Program-made: the position numbers and the translations under genes
Shown: piece after piece, positions 39,693-48,956 of the stretch
How positions within the stretch are numbered: the stretch's first letter is position 1
Layout of the letters: every line of letters begins with the position of its first letter
The notes under the pieces: model-generated
Told to the model about the DNA's origin: nothing
Database searches by the model: none
Seen by the model: only the letters and a program-made list of their open reading frames with translations
Assembly (NCBI RefSeq): GCF_012927045.1
Contig: NZ_JABBFW010000018.1
Coordinates: 41,562-105,561 of the forward strand
Length of the DNA stretch: 64,000 nt
Direction: 5' to 3'
Source of the DNA: Azohydromonas caseinilytica
Lineage (GTDB): Bacteria; Pseudomonadota; Gammaproteobacteria; Burkholderiales; Burkholderiaceae_C

Positions 39693-41168
39693 TCAACGTG
39701 CGTGCGCCAGCACGAAATGCGTCAGCAGCGGCACCGGACGTCCCGTCGCGCCCTTAGCCGCACCCCCCTTCCAGGCGGTGCCGGCGATGTCCAGATGCGC
39801 CCAGCGGTAGGCCTTGGTGAAGCGCTTGAGGAACATGGCGGCCGTGATGGCGCCGCCACCGCGCGGACCGACGTTGGCCATGTCGGCGAAGTTGCTCTTG
39901 AGCGCCTCGTCGTACTCCTCGTCCATCGGCATGCGCCAGGCGGGGTCGAGCGCGGCATCGCCAGCCTGCAGCAGCCGCGCGGCCAAGTCCTCATCAGGAC
40001 AGAACAGCCCCGAGCGCTGAGCCCCCAGCGCGATCACGCAGGCACCGGTGAGCGTGGCGATGTCCACCACCGCCGCGGGCTTGAAACGCTCGGCGTAGGT
40101 GAGCGCGTCGCACAGCACCAGCCGCCCCTCGGCATCGGTATTGAGCACCTCGATGGTCTGGCCCGACATCGAGCGCAGCACGTCGCCGGGCTTGTTGGCA
40201 CGGCCGCCGGGCAGGTTCTCGCAGGCGGCAATGAGGCCCACCACATTGACCTTGGGCGCGAGCTCGCCCAGGGCGCGGAAGGTGCCCAGCACGCTGGCGG
40301 CGCCGGACATGTCGTACTTCATCTCGTCCATCTCGGCCGCCGGCTTGATGGAGATGCCGCCGCTGTCGAAGGTGATGCCCTTGCCCACCAGCACCAGCGG
40401 CGCCGAGGTTCGCGGCGCGCCCTCGTAACGCAGCACGATGAAGCGCAGCGGCTCTTCCGAGCCCTTGGCCACGGCCACGAAGGCGCCCATGCCGAGCTTC
40501 TCGACTTCCTTGCGGCCCAGCACCTCGACCTTGAAGCCGTACTGCGCCGCCAGCGCCTGCGCCTGCTCGCCCAGGTAGGTCGGCGTGCAATGGTTGCCCG
40601 GCAAATTGGCGCATTCGCGTGCCAGGGTCACACCCGCAGCGATGGCCTGGCCCCGCACCAGCCCCTTCTTGACCACGTTGCCCGCCGTCTTGTCGCACAC
40701 CAGCGACACTTTCTGCAGCTTGGAACCTTCGGGCGCGCTGGGCTTGGTCTGTCTGTAGAGATAAGTCGCCTCGGCAACGACCGTGGCCAGCGCCTCGGCG
40801 TGGCGCTCGTCGATGAGGGCGGCACCCTCTTGAGGCGCCTTGGCGGCCAGCGCCACGGCCGCGTGGCGCACGCCCAGCGGCTTGAGCGCCGACAGCGCCG
40901 CGGCCAGCGCGGCCTTGAAAGCCTTGGGCGACGCATCGGCTGCCGCCGCCAGCACCAGGCGCGGCGCCTTCAGGCCCACGGGCCGGTGCAGGTACAAAGT
41001 GCGGGCCGGCTTCAGCTCGAAATCGCCCGCCTTCAAGCTCTCCGACAACAGGGCCGCCAGCGGCGACTCCAGTGTCGGCGCCTCGCTGCCGGCCACCACC
41101 AGCACCAGCGCATCGGCGGCTACACCGGCCAACCCGGTCGTGCCGGGAACGAGGGAACGCAAGTCCAT
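39693..41168 (-). CDS. pepA: Leucyl aminopeptidase (M17)
   Basis: A hexameric di-metal aminopeptidase that trims N-terminal residues in the cytosol. PepA can also bind DNA in some bacteria. 491 aa. Metal and catalytic motifs are visible: GKGITFDSGGISIKP (Lys and Asp) and the signature NTDAEGRLVLCDALTYAE (Asp and Glu). It is divergent from lptF with 27 bp between the start codons, so the promoters overlap, as in many proteobacteria. Confidence 0.95.
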   Translation of the reverse strand: MDLRSLVPGTTGLAGVAADALVLVVAGSEAPTLESPLAALLSESLKAGDFELKPARTLYLHRPVGLKAPRLVLAAAADASPKAFKAALAAALSALKPLGVRHAAVALAAKAPQEGAALIDERHAEALATVVAEATYLYRQTKPSAPEGSKLQKVSLVCDKTAGNVVKKGLVRGQAIAAGVTLARECANLPGNHCTPTYLGEQAQALAAQYGFKVEVLGRKEVEKLGMGAFVAVAKGSEEPLRFIVLRYEGAPRTSAPLVLVGKGITFDSGGISIKPAAEMDEMKYDMSGAASVLGTFRALGELAPKVNVVGLIAACENLPGGRANKPGDVLRSMSGQTIEVLNTDAEGRLVLCDALTYAERFKPAAVVDIATLTGACVIALGAQRSGLFCPDEDLAARLLQAGDAALDPAWRMPMDEEYDEALKSNFADMANVGPRGGGAITAAMFLKRFTKAYRWAHLDIAGTAWKGGAAKGATGRPVPLLTHFVLAHAR

Positions 41169-41195
41169 AATGACGCCAAGTTCGTTGATCGCCTG

Positions 41196-42293
41196 ATGTT
41201 ATTCCATACCACCGTGCGCCGAGAGCTGGCGCGCAGCTTCGGCGCCACGCTGGTCGTCATCCTGACCATCGTGCTGACGATGATGCTGATCCGCACCCTG
41301 GGCCTAGCCGCGGGGGGTTCGGTGGCACCGCAGGACGTGGTGCTGCTGCTGGGCTACACGGCGCTGGGTCACCTGCCCACCATGCTGGCGCTGTCGCTGT
41401 TCATCGCCGTGGTGGCCACGCTGGGGCGCATGTACCGCGACAGCGAGATGGCCATCTGGTTCGCCAGCGGCGTGGGCCTGTCGCGCTTCGTGCGCCCGGT
41501 GCTGCAGATGAGCTGGCCGGTGCTGCTGGTGATCGGCCTGCTGGTGCTGCTGGTGTGGCCCTGGGGCAACCGCATGAGCGCGGAGCTGCGCGAGCGCTAC
41601 CAGCAGCGCAGCGACCTTTCGCGCGTCGCGCCCGGGGTGTTCCAGGTGTCGCGCGACGGCAACCGGGTCTTCTTCGTTGAACGTGACGGCGACAACGACA
41701 GCTCGCGCGCGCGCAACGTCTTCGTGCTGTCCAACGAGCCGGAGCGGGAGTCCGTGGTGTCCGCGCACGGCGGCCACATCGAGAACACCGAGCAGCACCG
41801 CGTGCTGGTGCTGGAGGACGGCCAGCGCAACGACACCGACCGCAGCACCGGCGAGCTCACGCTCTCGCGCTTCGAGACCTACCGGCTGGTGGTGGATGAG
41901 CACCAGGCGCGCACCGCCCAGGAACGCTCGCCCAAGACCCTCCCCACCCTGGAACTGATGCGGGAGCCCGGCCCGCGCATGCTGGCCGAGCTGGCCTGGC
42001 GCTTCGGGCTGTTGCTGGGTGCGGCCAACCTGCTGCTGCTGGGCATCGGCCTGTCGGCCACCAACCCGCGCCGCGCCAGTAACTGGAACCTGCTGTTCGC
42101 GCTTCTGGGCTTCGTTGTGTACTACAACCTCATCAATCTCACCCAGGCCTGGGTCAGCAGCGGGCGTCTGGGCCTGGCCGGCGCGCTGCTGGGCCTGCAC
42201 GGCGCGGCGCTGGTGCTGGCACTGACGCTGCTGCGCTGGCGTGAGCAAGGCGCGGCGGCACGGCAGCTGCGACTGTTCGGGGGGCGGGCATGA
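41196..42293 (+). CDS. lptF: LPS export ABC transporter permease LptF
   Basis: An inner-membrane permease of the LptB2FG complex that extracts LPS and feeds it to LptC. 365 aa, ATG at 41196 (MLFHTTVRRELARSFG). Three N-terminal membrane spans, a periplasmic beta-jellyroll domain (about residues 140-260, with NRVFFVERDGDND), and three C-terminal spans (AGALLGLHGAALVLALTLL). Its stop overlaps the lptG start in an ATGA. Confidence 0.93.
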   Translation: MLFHTTVRRELARSFGATLVVILTIVLTMMLIRTLGLAAGGSVAPQDVVLLLGYTALGHLPTMLALSLFIAVVATLGRMYRDSEMAIWFASGVGLSRFVRPVLQMSWPVLLVIGLLVLLVWPWGNRMSAELRERYQQRSDLSRVAPGVFQVSRDGNRVFFVERDGDNDSSRARNVFVLSNEPERESVVSAHGGHIENTEQHRVLVLEDGQRNDTDRSTGELTLSRFETYRLVVDEHQARTAQERSPKTLPTLELMREPGPRMLAELAWRFGLLLGAANLLLLGIGLSATNPRRASNWNLLFALLGFVVYYNLINLTQAWVSSGRLGLAGALLGLHGAALVLALTLLRWREQGAAARQLRLFGGRA

Positions 42294-43405
42294 AGACGGT
42301 ACGGCGGCTGCTGTACCGCGACATCGCCAGTGCGGTGTTCTTCGTGGCGCTGGCGTTCCTGTCGCTGTTCTTCTTCATCGATTTCGTCGATGAGCTCGAA
42401 GACGTGGGACGGCGCGGCTACACGCTGCCCATGGCGCTGCTGTCGAGCCTGCTGGAGGTGCCGGGCCATCTCTACGAGCTCATGCCCATTGCGGTGCTCA
42501 TCGGCACCATCTACTCGATGGCGCGCATGGCGCAGTCCAGCGAATACACCATCCTGCGCACCGGCGGGCTGGGGCCCGGGCGGGCGCTGTCGCTGCTGGC
42601 CGTGCTGGGCGTGGTCTTCGCCGTGATCACCTTCGTGGTCGGCGACTTCGTGGTGCCGGCCAGCGAGCGCGAGGCGGTGCGCATCAAGACATTGGCCTCC
42701 GGTGGACGCGACCTCGGCAGCACCGGCGCCTGGCTGCGCGAACGGCACAGCACCCCGCAGGGCGTGCGCCAGGTGTCGCTCAACGTGCAACGCCTGGCAC
42801 CCGACGGCACGCTCGAAAACGTGCGCATCTTCGAGTTCGACGAGCAGGGCCGGCTGCTGGAGCGCATCGCCGCGGCCCGCGCGCGCATCGACGACGCGCA
42901 GGTCTGGACGCTGCAGGACGCACAGCGCACCGCCTGGCCCGCGGCCGACGCAGCGCAAGCGCCCACGCAGGTCCAGGTGCAACGACTCGACCAGCTGCGC
43001 TGGCAGAGCAGCCTTGGCGCCGACGTGGTGGCCGCCGCGGTGCTGCCCATCGACACCATGAGCACGTTGGAGCTGTGGCGCTACGCGGCCCACCTCTCCA
43101 ACCAGGAGCAGGCGGCGCAGCGCCATGCCATCCGCTTCTGGCGCAAGGCGGTCTATCCCTTCGCCTGCTTGGTGATGGTGGCGCTGGCCCTGCCCTTTGC
43201 CTATCTGCACGCGCGCGCCGGCGGACTGAGCTACAAGGTCTTCGGCGGCATCATGCTGGGCATCAGCTTCGTGCTGCTCAACAACGTCGCCGGCCACCTG
43301 GGGCTGCTGCGCGAGTGGACGCCCTGGCTGACCGCCGCGGCGCCCAGCATTTTCTACCTGCTGCTGTCGCTGGCAGCCTTCACCTGGCTGGTACGGTACC
43401 GATGA
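42290..43405 (+). CDS. lptG: LPS export ABC transporter permease LptG
   Basis: The partner permease of LptF. 371 aa, with N-terminal membrane spans (DIASAVFFVALAFLSLFFFI), a periplasmic domain, and C-terminal spans (AVYPFACLVMVALALPFAYL). The coupling-helix region contains LPIAVLIGTIYSMARMAQSS, and the ATPase LptB is not in this window. It overlaps lptF at the start and cbiX at the end by ATGA. Confidence 0.93.
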   Translation: MKTVRRLLYRDIASAVFFVALAFLSLFFFIDFVDELEDVGRRGYTLPMALLSSLLEVPGHLYELMPIAVLIGTIYSMARMAQSSEYTILRTGGLGPGRALSLLAVLGVVFAVITFVVGDFVVPASEREAVRIKTLASGGRDLGSTGAWLRERHSTPQGVRQVSLNVQRLAPDGTLENVRIFEFDEQGRLLERIAAARARIDDAQVWTLQDAQRTAWPAADAAQAPTQVQVQRLDQLRWQSSLGADVVAAAVLPIDTMSTLELWRYAAHLSNQEQAAQRHAIRFWRKAVYPFACLVMVALALPFAYLHARAGGLSYKVFGGIMLGISFVLLNNVAGHLGLLREWTPWLTAAAPSIFYLLLSLAAFTWLVRYR

Positions 43406-43803
43406 ACGACGCCCACTCCCGCGGCCTGCTGCTGTTCGCGCATGGCGCGCGCGACCCCGACTGGGCCCGGCCTTTCGAGGCCGTTGCGCAATCCGTGCGC
43501 GCGCAACGTCCCGGCACGCCGGTGGCGCTGGCCTACCTGGAGTTCATGCAGCCCGACATGGCCCAGGCCACAGCGGCCCTGGTGGCCGCGGGCTGCAGGC
43601 GCGTGGAGGTGCTGCCGCTGTTCCTCGGCGCCGGCGGCCATGTGCGCAAGGACCTGCCGCAACTGCTCGATGGGCTGCGTGCCACGCACCCGGGCGTGCA
43701 CTTCGAGCTGCACCCGGCCGTGGGCGAGCTGCCCACGGTGGTGCAGGCCATGGCCGGCGCGGCGCTGAGCCTGCTGGCGACCAAGGAGGCGAATCAGCCG
43801 TGA
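43402..43803 (+). CDS. CbiX/SirB-type sirohydrochlorin chelatase
   Basis: Inserts Fe or Co into sirohydrochlorin, giving siroheme or a cobalamin precursor. A 133-aa short single-domain form: LLLFAHGARDPDWARPFEAV with the metal-binding His in FAHG, then FLGAGGHVRKDLPQLL with the second His. It is encoded in an ATGA overlap with lptG and a GTGA overlap with cysB. Siroheme is the cofactor of sulfite reductase, which fits the cysB neighbour. Confidence 0.88.
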   Translation: MNDAHSRGLLLFAHGARDPDWARPFEAVAQSVRAQRPGTPVALAYLEFMQPDMAQATAALVAAGCRRVEVLPLFLGAGGHVRKDLPQLLDGLRATHPGVHFELHPAVGELPTVVQAMAGAALSLLATKEANQP

Positions 43804-44744
43804 ACCTGCACCAGTTCCGCTTCGTCCAGGAGGCCGTTCGTCGCGGCCTCAACCTCACCGAGACCGCCAAGGCGCTGCATACCTCGCAGCCCGGCATCAG
43901 CAAGGCCATCCTGGAGCTGGAGGAGGAGCTGGGGGTGGACATCTTTGCCCGCCACGGCAAGCGGCTCAAGCGCATCACGGAGCCCGGGCACCAGGTGCTG
44001 CAGTCGGTGGACATCATCCTGCGCGAGGTCGGCAATCTCAAACGCATCGGCGAGGAGTTCGGCAAGCAGGACACGGGACGGCTGTCCATCGCCACCACGC
44101 ACACCCAGGCCCGCTATGTGTTGCCCGAGCCGGTGGCGCTGCTGCGCAAGCGCCATCCCAAGGTCAGCGTCAGCCTGCACCAGGGCACGCCCGAGCAGGT
44201 GGCGCAGATGCTGCTGGATGACAGCGCCGACATCGGACTGGCCACGGAGTCGCTGTCCGAGTACGGCGACCTGGTGACGCTGCCCTGCTACGAGTGGCAG
44301 CACGTCATCGTGGTGCCCACCGGGCACCCGCTGGCCGGTGTGGAGCGCCCGACGCTGGAGCAGCTCGCGCGCGAGCCGCTGGTGTCCTACCAGCCCGCCT
44401 TCACCGGGCGCAAGCGCATCGACCAGGCCTTCGCCCAGCGCCGGCTGCAGCCCGAGATCGTGCTGGAGGCCATCGACTCCGACGTCATCAAGACCTACGT
44501 GCGGCTGGGCCTGGGCGTGGGCATCCTGGCGGAGATGGCGGTGCGTGACGATCCGCCGGGCAGTGACCTGGTGGCGCGCCCGGCGGGCTACCTCTTCGGC
44601 ATGAACGTCTCGCGCGTGGCCTTCAAGCGTGGTGCTTACCTGCGCAACTTCGTCTACACCTTCGCCGAGCTGCTGTCGGACCGGCTCACGCGCAGCCTCA
44701 TCACGCGCGCCATGGCCGGCAGTAGCGAGGATTACGACCTCTGA
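43800..44744 (+). CDS. cysB: CysB-type LysR regulator of sulfur assimilation
   Basis: A LysR-family activator responding to O-acetylserine/N-acetylserine in known cases. 314 aa, GTG at 43800 overlapping the cbiX stop. The winged HTH is VRRGLNLTETAKALHTSQPG. The effector domain contains ATTHTQARYVLPEPV, RKRHPKVSVSLHQGTPEQV and DIGLATESL, the CysB/Cbl pattern that includes the Thr-Thr-His-Thr-Gln sulfate/effector site. It could also be a Cbl-like paralogue. Confidence 0.9.
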   Translation: MNLHQFRFVQEAVRRGLNLTETAKALHTSQPGISKAILELEEELGVDIFARHGKRLKRITEPGHQVLQSVDIILREVGNLKRIGEEFGKQDTGRLSIATTHTQARYVLPEPVALLRKRHPKVSVSLHQGTPEQVAQMLLDDSADIGLATESLSEYGDLVTLPCYEWQHVIVVPTGHPLAGVERPTLEQLAREPLVSYQPAFTGRKRIDQAFAQRRLQPEIVLEAIDSDVIKTYVRLGLGVGILAEMAVRDDPPGSDLVARPAGYLFGMNVSRVAFKRGAYLRNFVYTFAELLSDRLTRSLITRAMAGSSEDYDL

Positions 44745-44776
44745 GCGCCCCGGCGCTACCGAGCGGAAGCCTTCCC

Positions 44777-45955
44777 ATGCAGACACCCACCGTTCCCGTG
44801 GCGCCGCGTACGCCGGCGCTGCGCAGCCGGCTACCGCAGGTCGGCACCACCGTTTTCACCGTGATGTCGGCGCTGGCCCAGCAGCATGACGCCGTCAACC
44901 TCGGCCAGGGCTTCCCGGACTTCGACGGCGACGTGCGGCTAATCGACGCTGTCAACGACGCCATGCGTGCCGGGCTCAACCAGTACCCGCCCATGGCCGG
45001 CGTGCCGGCATTGCGCGCGGCCATCGCGGCCAAGGTCGAGGCGCTGTACGGCCACCGCTACGACGCGGACACCGAAGTCACCGTGACCGCCGGGGCCACG
45101 CAGGCCATCCTCACTGCCGTCCTGTGCTGCGTGCACCCGGGCGACGAGGTGATCGTGCTGGAGCCCTGCTACGACAGTTACGGCCCCAACATCGAGCTTG
45201 CCGGCGGGACCGTGGTGCGCGTGCCGTTGACGCCGGGCAGTTTCCGGCCCGATCTGGCGCGCATCGCGGCGGCCATCACGCCGCGCACGCGGCTGCTGAT
45301 CATCAACACGCCGCACAACCCCGGCGCCAGCGTCTGGACGCGCCAGGAGATGCAGCAGCTGGCCGAGCTGCTGCGCCCCACCGACGTGCTGCTGCTCAGC
45401 GACGAGGTGTACGAGCACATGGTCTACGACGGCCGCCCGCATGTGAGCGCCGCCAGCGTGCCCGAGCTCGCGGCCCGCGCCTTCATCGTCTCCAGCTTCG
45501 GCAAGACCTACCACGTCACGGGCTGGAAGGTGGGCTATGTGGCCGCGCCGGCGCCGCTGAGCGCCGAGTTCCGCAAGGTGCACCAGTTCAATGTCTTCAC
45601 GGTCAACACGCCGATGCAGCATGGCCTGGCGCGCTACATGGCCGACCCGGCGCCGTACCTGGAGCTGGGCGCGTTCTACCAGCGCAAGCGCGACCTCTTC
45701 CGACAGGGCCTGCAGGCCACGCGGCTGAGCCCGCTGCCCAGCGAAGGCAGCTACTTCCAGTGTGTGGACTACTCGGCCCTGAGCGACCTGCCCGAGGCCG
45801 AGTTCTGCCGCTTCCTCACCGCGGAGATCGGCGTGGCGGCCATCCCGTTGTCGGCTTTCTACGCCGAGGGCTTCGAGCAGCGCGTGGTGCGCTTTTGCTT
45901 CGCCAAGAAGGACGAGACGCTGCAGCTGGCGCTGCAACGGCTGGCACGGCTGTAG
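44777..45955 (+). CDS. PLP-dependent aminotransferase (methionine aminotransferase YbdL-like)
   Basis: A class I/II fold-type I aminotransferase, 392 aa. The N-terminus is GTTVFTVMSALAQQHDAVNL, LGQGFPDFDGDVRLIDAV, and the PLP Lys lies in SSFGKTYHVTGWKVGYVAAP. HNPGASVWTRQEM and a C-terminal Arg in RVVRFCFAKKDETL also fit. The similarity is to YbdL (methionine transaminase) and kynurenine aminotransferase-like enzymes. It follows cysB by 32 bp, a link to sulfur amino acids, but a distinct substrate is possible. Confidence 0.88.
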   Translation: MQTPTVPVAPRTPALRSRLPQVGTTVFTVMSALAQQHDAVNLGQGFPDFDGDVRLIDAVNDAMRAGLNQYPPMAGVPALRAAIAAKVEALYGHRYDADTEVTVTAGATQAILTAVLCCVHPGDEVIVLEPCYDSYGPNIELAGGTVVRVPLTPGSFRPDLARIAAAITPRTRLLIINTPHNPGASVWTRQEMQQLAELLRPTDVLLLSDEVYEHMVYDGRPHVSAASVPELAARAFIVSSFGKTYHVTGWKVGYVAAPAPLSAEFRKVHQFNVFTVNTPMQHGLARYMADPAPYLELGAFYQRKRDLFRQGLQATRLSPLPSEGSYFQCVDYSALSDLPEAEFCRFLTAEIGVAAIPLSAFYAEGFEQRVVRFCFAKKDETLQLALQRLARL

Positions 45956-45967
45956 GCCAAAAACAAC

Positions 45968-45990
45968 AACGCCGCGGCGGGCGCGGCGTT
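45968..45990. terminator. Terminator between aminotransferase and FimV-like gene
   Basis: An inverted repeat (AACGCCGC / GCGGCGTT, loop of about 7 nt) followed by TTCC on the plus strand and preceded by AAACAAC. It lies between convergent genes. Confidence 0.6.
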
Positions 45991-46019
45991 TCCTGACTCT
46001 GGAGCGGGCTGCAGCACCT

Positions 46020-47054
46020 TCAAGGCGCGGGCTGCAGGGCGATGCCCGGCGACAGCGCAAAGGCCGGTGCGGCCTTGACGTCGTCCTGGGACAGCGGCAG
46101 CGGCAGGTCGATCTCGCCGGCGAGGTCCTGGCAGTGGCGCTCGTGGGCCACGCGGTACAGCAGCAGCATGTCCTCGCAAGCCGCCAGCGACGGCAGCGAT
46201 TGCGGCTGCAGCAGCAGCTTGGCCAGGGCCTGCAGCGCGTCCACCGGCGCCTCCCAGGACTGCTGCAGCGCGTACAGCAAGGCGGGTTCGGCTTCGAGCC
46301 CGCCATGCGGCAGCGCCTCCCAGGCCGGCAAGGTACAGCCGAAACGCACCGCCACCTGCCGCGCCAGCTTGTCGAAGAGCGTGCGCTGGCCGGTGCGCTG
46401 GTAGAGCGCCAGCAGCTTGAGCAGCAGCCACGGCGTGCGCGGCCCCGCCTCCAGCCGCGACTGCAGCAGCTCGACGGCCTTGTCGTCCTGGCCCAGCGCG
46501 CACAGCAGTGCAACCTGCTGCGACAGCGCGATCTGCTCGCTCACCGGCAGCACCGCCGACGCCGGTGCCATCGCGGGCGGGTGGGTTGGCGAGTCCTGCG
46601 GCGCCGGCTCGTTGAAGACGACCGCCGCGGTGTTGGGCGCTTCGTCGCGCGGCGCTTCGGCTTCCAGGTCCAGCGGCGCGGAGGTGTCCCACCAGGCATC
46701 GCGCCGGCGCTGGCTCAACGCCTGGACACGCCAGGCCAAGCCGACTGCAACGGCCGCCAGTCCCACCAGCACGCCCAGCAGCCAGGGCATGGCATGGGAG
46801 GCGACCTCGAGCTCGGCCTGCCGGCGGCGCCCTTGCTCCAGGGCTTCCTGATCGCGCTGCGACTGTTGCTGCAGCTGTTCCACTCTCTCCTCCAGCACGC
46901 GCAGCTGCTGCTGGAGCTTGTCCATGGGAGCCGGCATTGCGGCCACGCGCTTGGATTCGCTGGGAATGTCAGCGTCGGGTGCGGCGCTGGACAAAGGCGC
47001 CGCGGCTACACAGGCAGCGGCGGCAAGGCTGGAGAACAGCAATTTTCGGGACAT
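46020..47054 (-). CDS. FimV-like coiled-coil/TPR membrane protein
   Basis: 344 aa. A signal peptide (LFSSLAAAACVAAAPLSSA), a glutamine/glutamate-rich coiled coil (about residues 42-80), one membrane span (MPWLLGVLVGLAAVAVGLAW), then a cytoplasmic part with helical repeats (ALSQQVALLCALGQDDKAVE, then LLQSRLEAGPRTPWLLLKLL) like the C-terminal TPR part of FimV/HubP. FimV organises polar proteins and type IV pili. It lacks the LysM domain, so it is not FimV itself. Role unknown. Confidence 0.6.
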   Translation of the reverse strand: MSRKLLFSSLAAAACVAAAPLSSAAPDADIPSESKRVAAMPAPMDKLQQQLRVLEERVEQLQQQSQRDQEALEQGRRRQAELEVASHAMPWLLGVLVGLAAVAVGLAWRVQALSQRRRDAWWDTSAPLDLEAEAPRDEAPNTAAVVFNEPAPQDSPTHPPAMAPASAVLPVSEQIALSQQVALLCALGQDDKAVELLQSRLEAGPRTPWLLLKLLALYQRTGQRTLFDKLARQVAVRFGCTLPAWEALPHGGLEAEPALLYALQQSWEAPVDALQALAKLLLQPQSLPSLAACEDMLLLYRVAHERHCQDLAGEIDLPLPLSQDDVKAAPAFALSPGIALQPAP

Positions 47055-47141
47055 CCCTCCCTCCGGGCATACCGATATAGCCGGGGCACTCTAGCACGCG
47101 CCCCCCGGCCCCGGTGGGGTGCCTGCGTCGCCAGTCGGCCT

Positions 47142-47870
47142 TCAGCGCGCAGGGGCGTCGGGCCCGTCCACGGAATGCGGCCACAACGACGACGCGGGAT
47201 CGTCCTGGCTGGGTGTGCTCCACTGCGCCGCCACGCGCTGCGCCTCGCGGCGCGCGACCTCGAACAGCTTGAGCAGCTCGGCAATGGGTTGCGGATCGGG
47301 CCGGGCCATGGCCATGCGCAGCGTCAGCCGCTCGCGCTGCACGATCAGCAGCAGCGGCGCGTCGTCCGAGTTCCGGGCCGCGGCATGCTCGACCAGCGCC
47401 GTCCCCAGCGCGCCGCCCACCCAGCCCGCCAGCGCCGGCAGCGGCTGGCCCACCGCGCCGAAATGGCCGCGCAGCGCCTGCATCTCCGCCGCGGGCAGCT
47501 TGGGATGCAGCACGAGCCAGCGCATCTCGTCAGGCGTGGCCAGGTCGATGCGCGTCTGCAGCCCCTGCGTGTACTGCTCGAACACCTGCTTCTCCAGCAG
47601 GTCGAGCAGGCTGCGCTTGAGCACCAGCAATTGCAGCCCGGAGGCGCCGCGCAACGGGGCACGCAGCCGCAGTTCCTGGCCCTGGATATAGCGCCGCTGC
47701 GACGGTCCCCATTCCAGCCGCCAGGTGGCGTCATGCGCCTCGACGATGAAGCCGTCGGCGTCGCGGCTGCGCTTGAAGTGGTGGCCTTGCGCATGGGCCC
47801 ACTCGGCCAGCGCGCGCTCGCCCGGCAAGCCGGCGCGGCGAGAGAACCAGTGCTTGAAGGCGTCGAGCAT
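47142..47870 (-). CDS. Hypothetical protein, 242 aa
   Basis: A soluble protein with no signal peptide. It opens MLDAFKHWFSRRAG, has HDATWRLEWGPSQRRYIQGQ and a hydrophobic stretch LPALAGWVGGALGTALVEHA that may be buried rather than membrane. Composition and frame bias support a gene. No family recognised; similar unnamed proteins exist in Comamonadaceae as I recall. Separate from the FimV-like gene by 87 bp. Confidence 0.65.
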   Translation of the reverse strand: MLDAFKHWFSRRAGLPGERALAEWAHAQGHHFKRSRDADGFIVEAHDATWRLEWGPSQRRYIQGQELRLRAPLRGASGLQLLVLKRSLLDLLEKQVFEQYTQGLQTRIDLATPDEMRWLVLHPKLPAAEMQALRGHFGAVGQPLPALAGWVGGALGTALVEHAAARNSDDAPLLLIVQRERLTLRMAMARPDPQPIAELLKLFEVARREAQRVAAQWSTPSQDDPASSLWPHSVDGPDAPAR

Positions 47871-47920
47871 GAGGGCTGGCGCACAATGAGGCGCCCGTGT
47901 GACGCGAGGAGACAGCGAAG

Positions 47921-48613
47921 ATGATCGAAGTGTATTCGTGGCCCACGCCCAACGGCCACAAGGTCCACATCATGCTGGAAGAGTGCGGGCTGCCCTACCG
48001 CGCCCACCCGGTGGACATCGGCGCGGGCGAGCAGTTCAGCCCCGAATTCCTGGCGATCAGCCCCAACAACAAGATCCCCGCCCTCGTCGATCCCGGCGGC
48101 CCGGACGGGAAGCCGATCTCGCTGTTCGAGTCCGGCGCGATCCTGCTCTACCTCGCCGGCAAGACCGGCAAGTTCCTGCCCGCGGACACGCGCGGCAAGT
48201 ACGAGGCGCTGCAGTGGCTGATGTTCCAGATGGGCGGCGTGGGCCCGATGCTGGGCCAGGCGCACCACTTCCGCATCTACGCGCCCGAGAAGATCGAGTA
48301 CGCCATCGAGCGCTACACCAACGAGGCCAAGCGCCTGTACGGCGTGATGGACCGCCAGATCGCCCGCCACCGCTACATCGCCGGCGACGAGTACACCATC
48401 GCCGACATCGCCATCTTTCCCTGGCTGCGCTCCTGGAAGAACCAGGGCATCGACTGGAACGACCATCCGCACCTCAAGGGCTGGTTCGACGAGATCGCCG
48501 CCCGCCCCGCGGTGCAGCGCGGCGTGGAGGTACTGGCCGACCGGCGCAAGCCGCAGATGGACGACAAGGCCCGCGAAACGCTGTTCGGCGCCACGCAGTA
48601 CGCCAAGCGCTGA
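47921..48613 (+). CDS. Glutathione S-transferase, YfcG/nu-class
   Basis: 230 aa, ATG at 47921. The thioredoxin domain has YSWPTPNGHKVHIMLEECGL (the nu-class N-terminal loop with Asn), ISPNNKIPALVDP and LFESGAILLYLA. The helical domain has DEYTIADIAIFPWLRSW. In E. coli YfcG this class has disulfide-bond reductase activity with glutathione. It is complete, in contrast with the fragment at 19844. Confidence 0.92.
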   Translation: MIEVYSWPTPNGHKVHIMLEECGLPYRAHPVDIGAGEQFSPEFLAISPNNKIPALVDPGGPDGKPISLFESGAILLYLAGKTGKFLPADTRGKYEALQWLMFQMGGVGPMLGQAHHFRIYAPEKIEYAIERYTNEAKRLYGVMDRQIARHRYIAGDEYTIADIAIFPWLRSWKNQGIDWNDHPHLKGWFDEIAARPAVQRGVEVLADRRKPQMDDKARETLFGATQYAKR

Positions 48614-48726
48614 CGGGTCCGGTGGGCCGGCCCTCGCCACTGCTTACAATTGACCTGTTTCGTCCGACTTCCAACCTGAAGCAGCCGCTCCAGCACAGGG
48701 GTCGAATCTCCGGCGAAGCGCTCCAT

Positions 48727-48803
48727 CCGTCCGTAGCACAACCGGATAGTGCACCGGCCTTCTAAGCCGGGGGTTGCAGGTTCGAGTCCTGCCGGACGGG
48801 CCA
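48727..48803 (+). tRNA. tRNA-Arg (anticodon TCT)
   Basis: 77 nt including CCA. Acceptor CCGTCCG pairs with CGGACGG. Anticodon arm CCGGC-CTTCTAA-GCCGG with anticodon TCT, T-arm GCAGG-TTCGAGT-CCTGC. Reads AGA/AGG codons, which are rare in this GC-rich genome. Confidence 0.97.
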
Positions 48804-48956
48804 CTCGGCGCAGTGATCAATGGCTCGGCCCTTGCCCCACAGCAGCGCGCGCTCGCGATGATCCCGTCCCAGGATCTGAGACGCAGCGTGTTCCGGTCCA
48901 CTCCTCAGCTGCCAGGGTTGCGATGATCCAACCGCATCGCCCCCTGCCCCTCGCCG

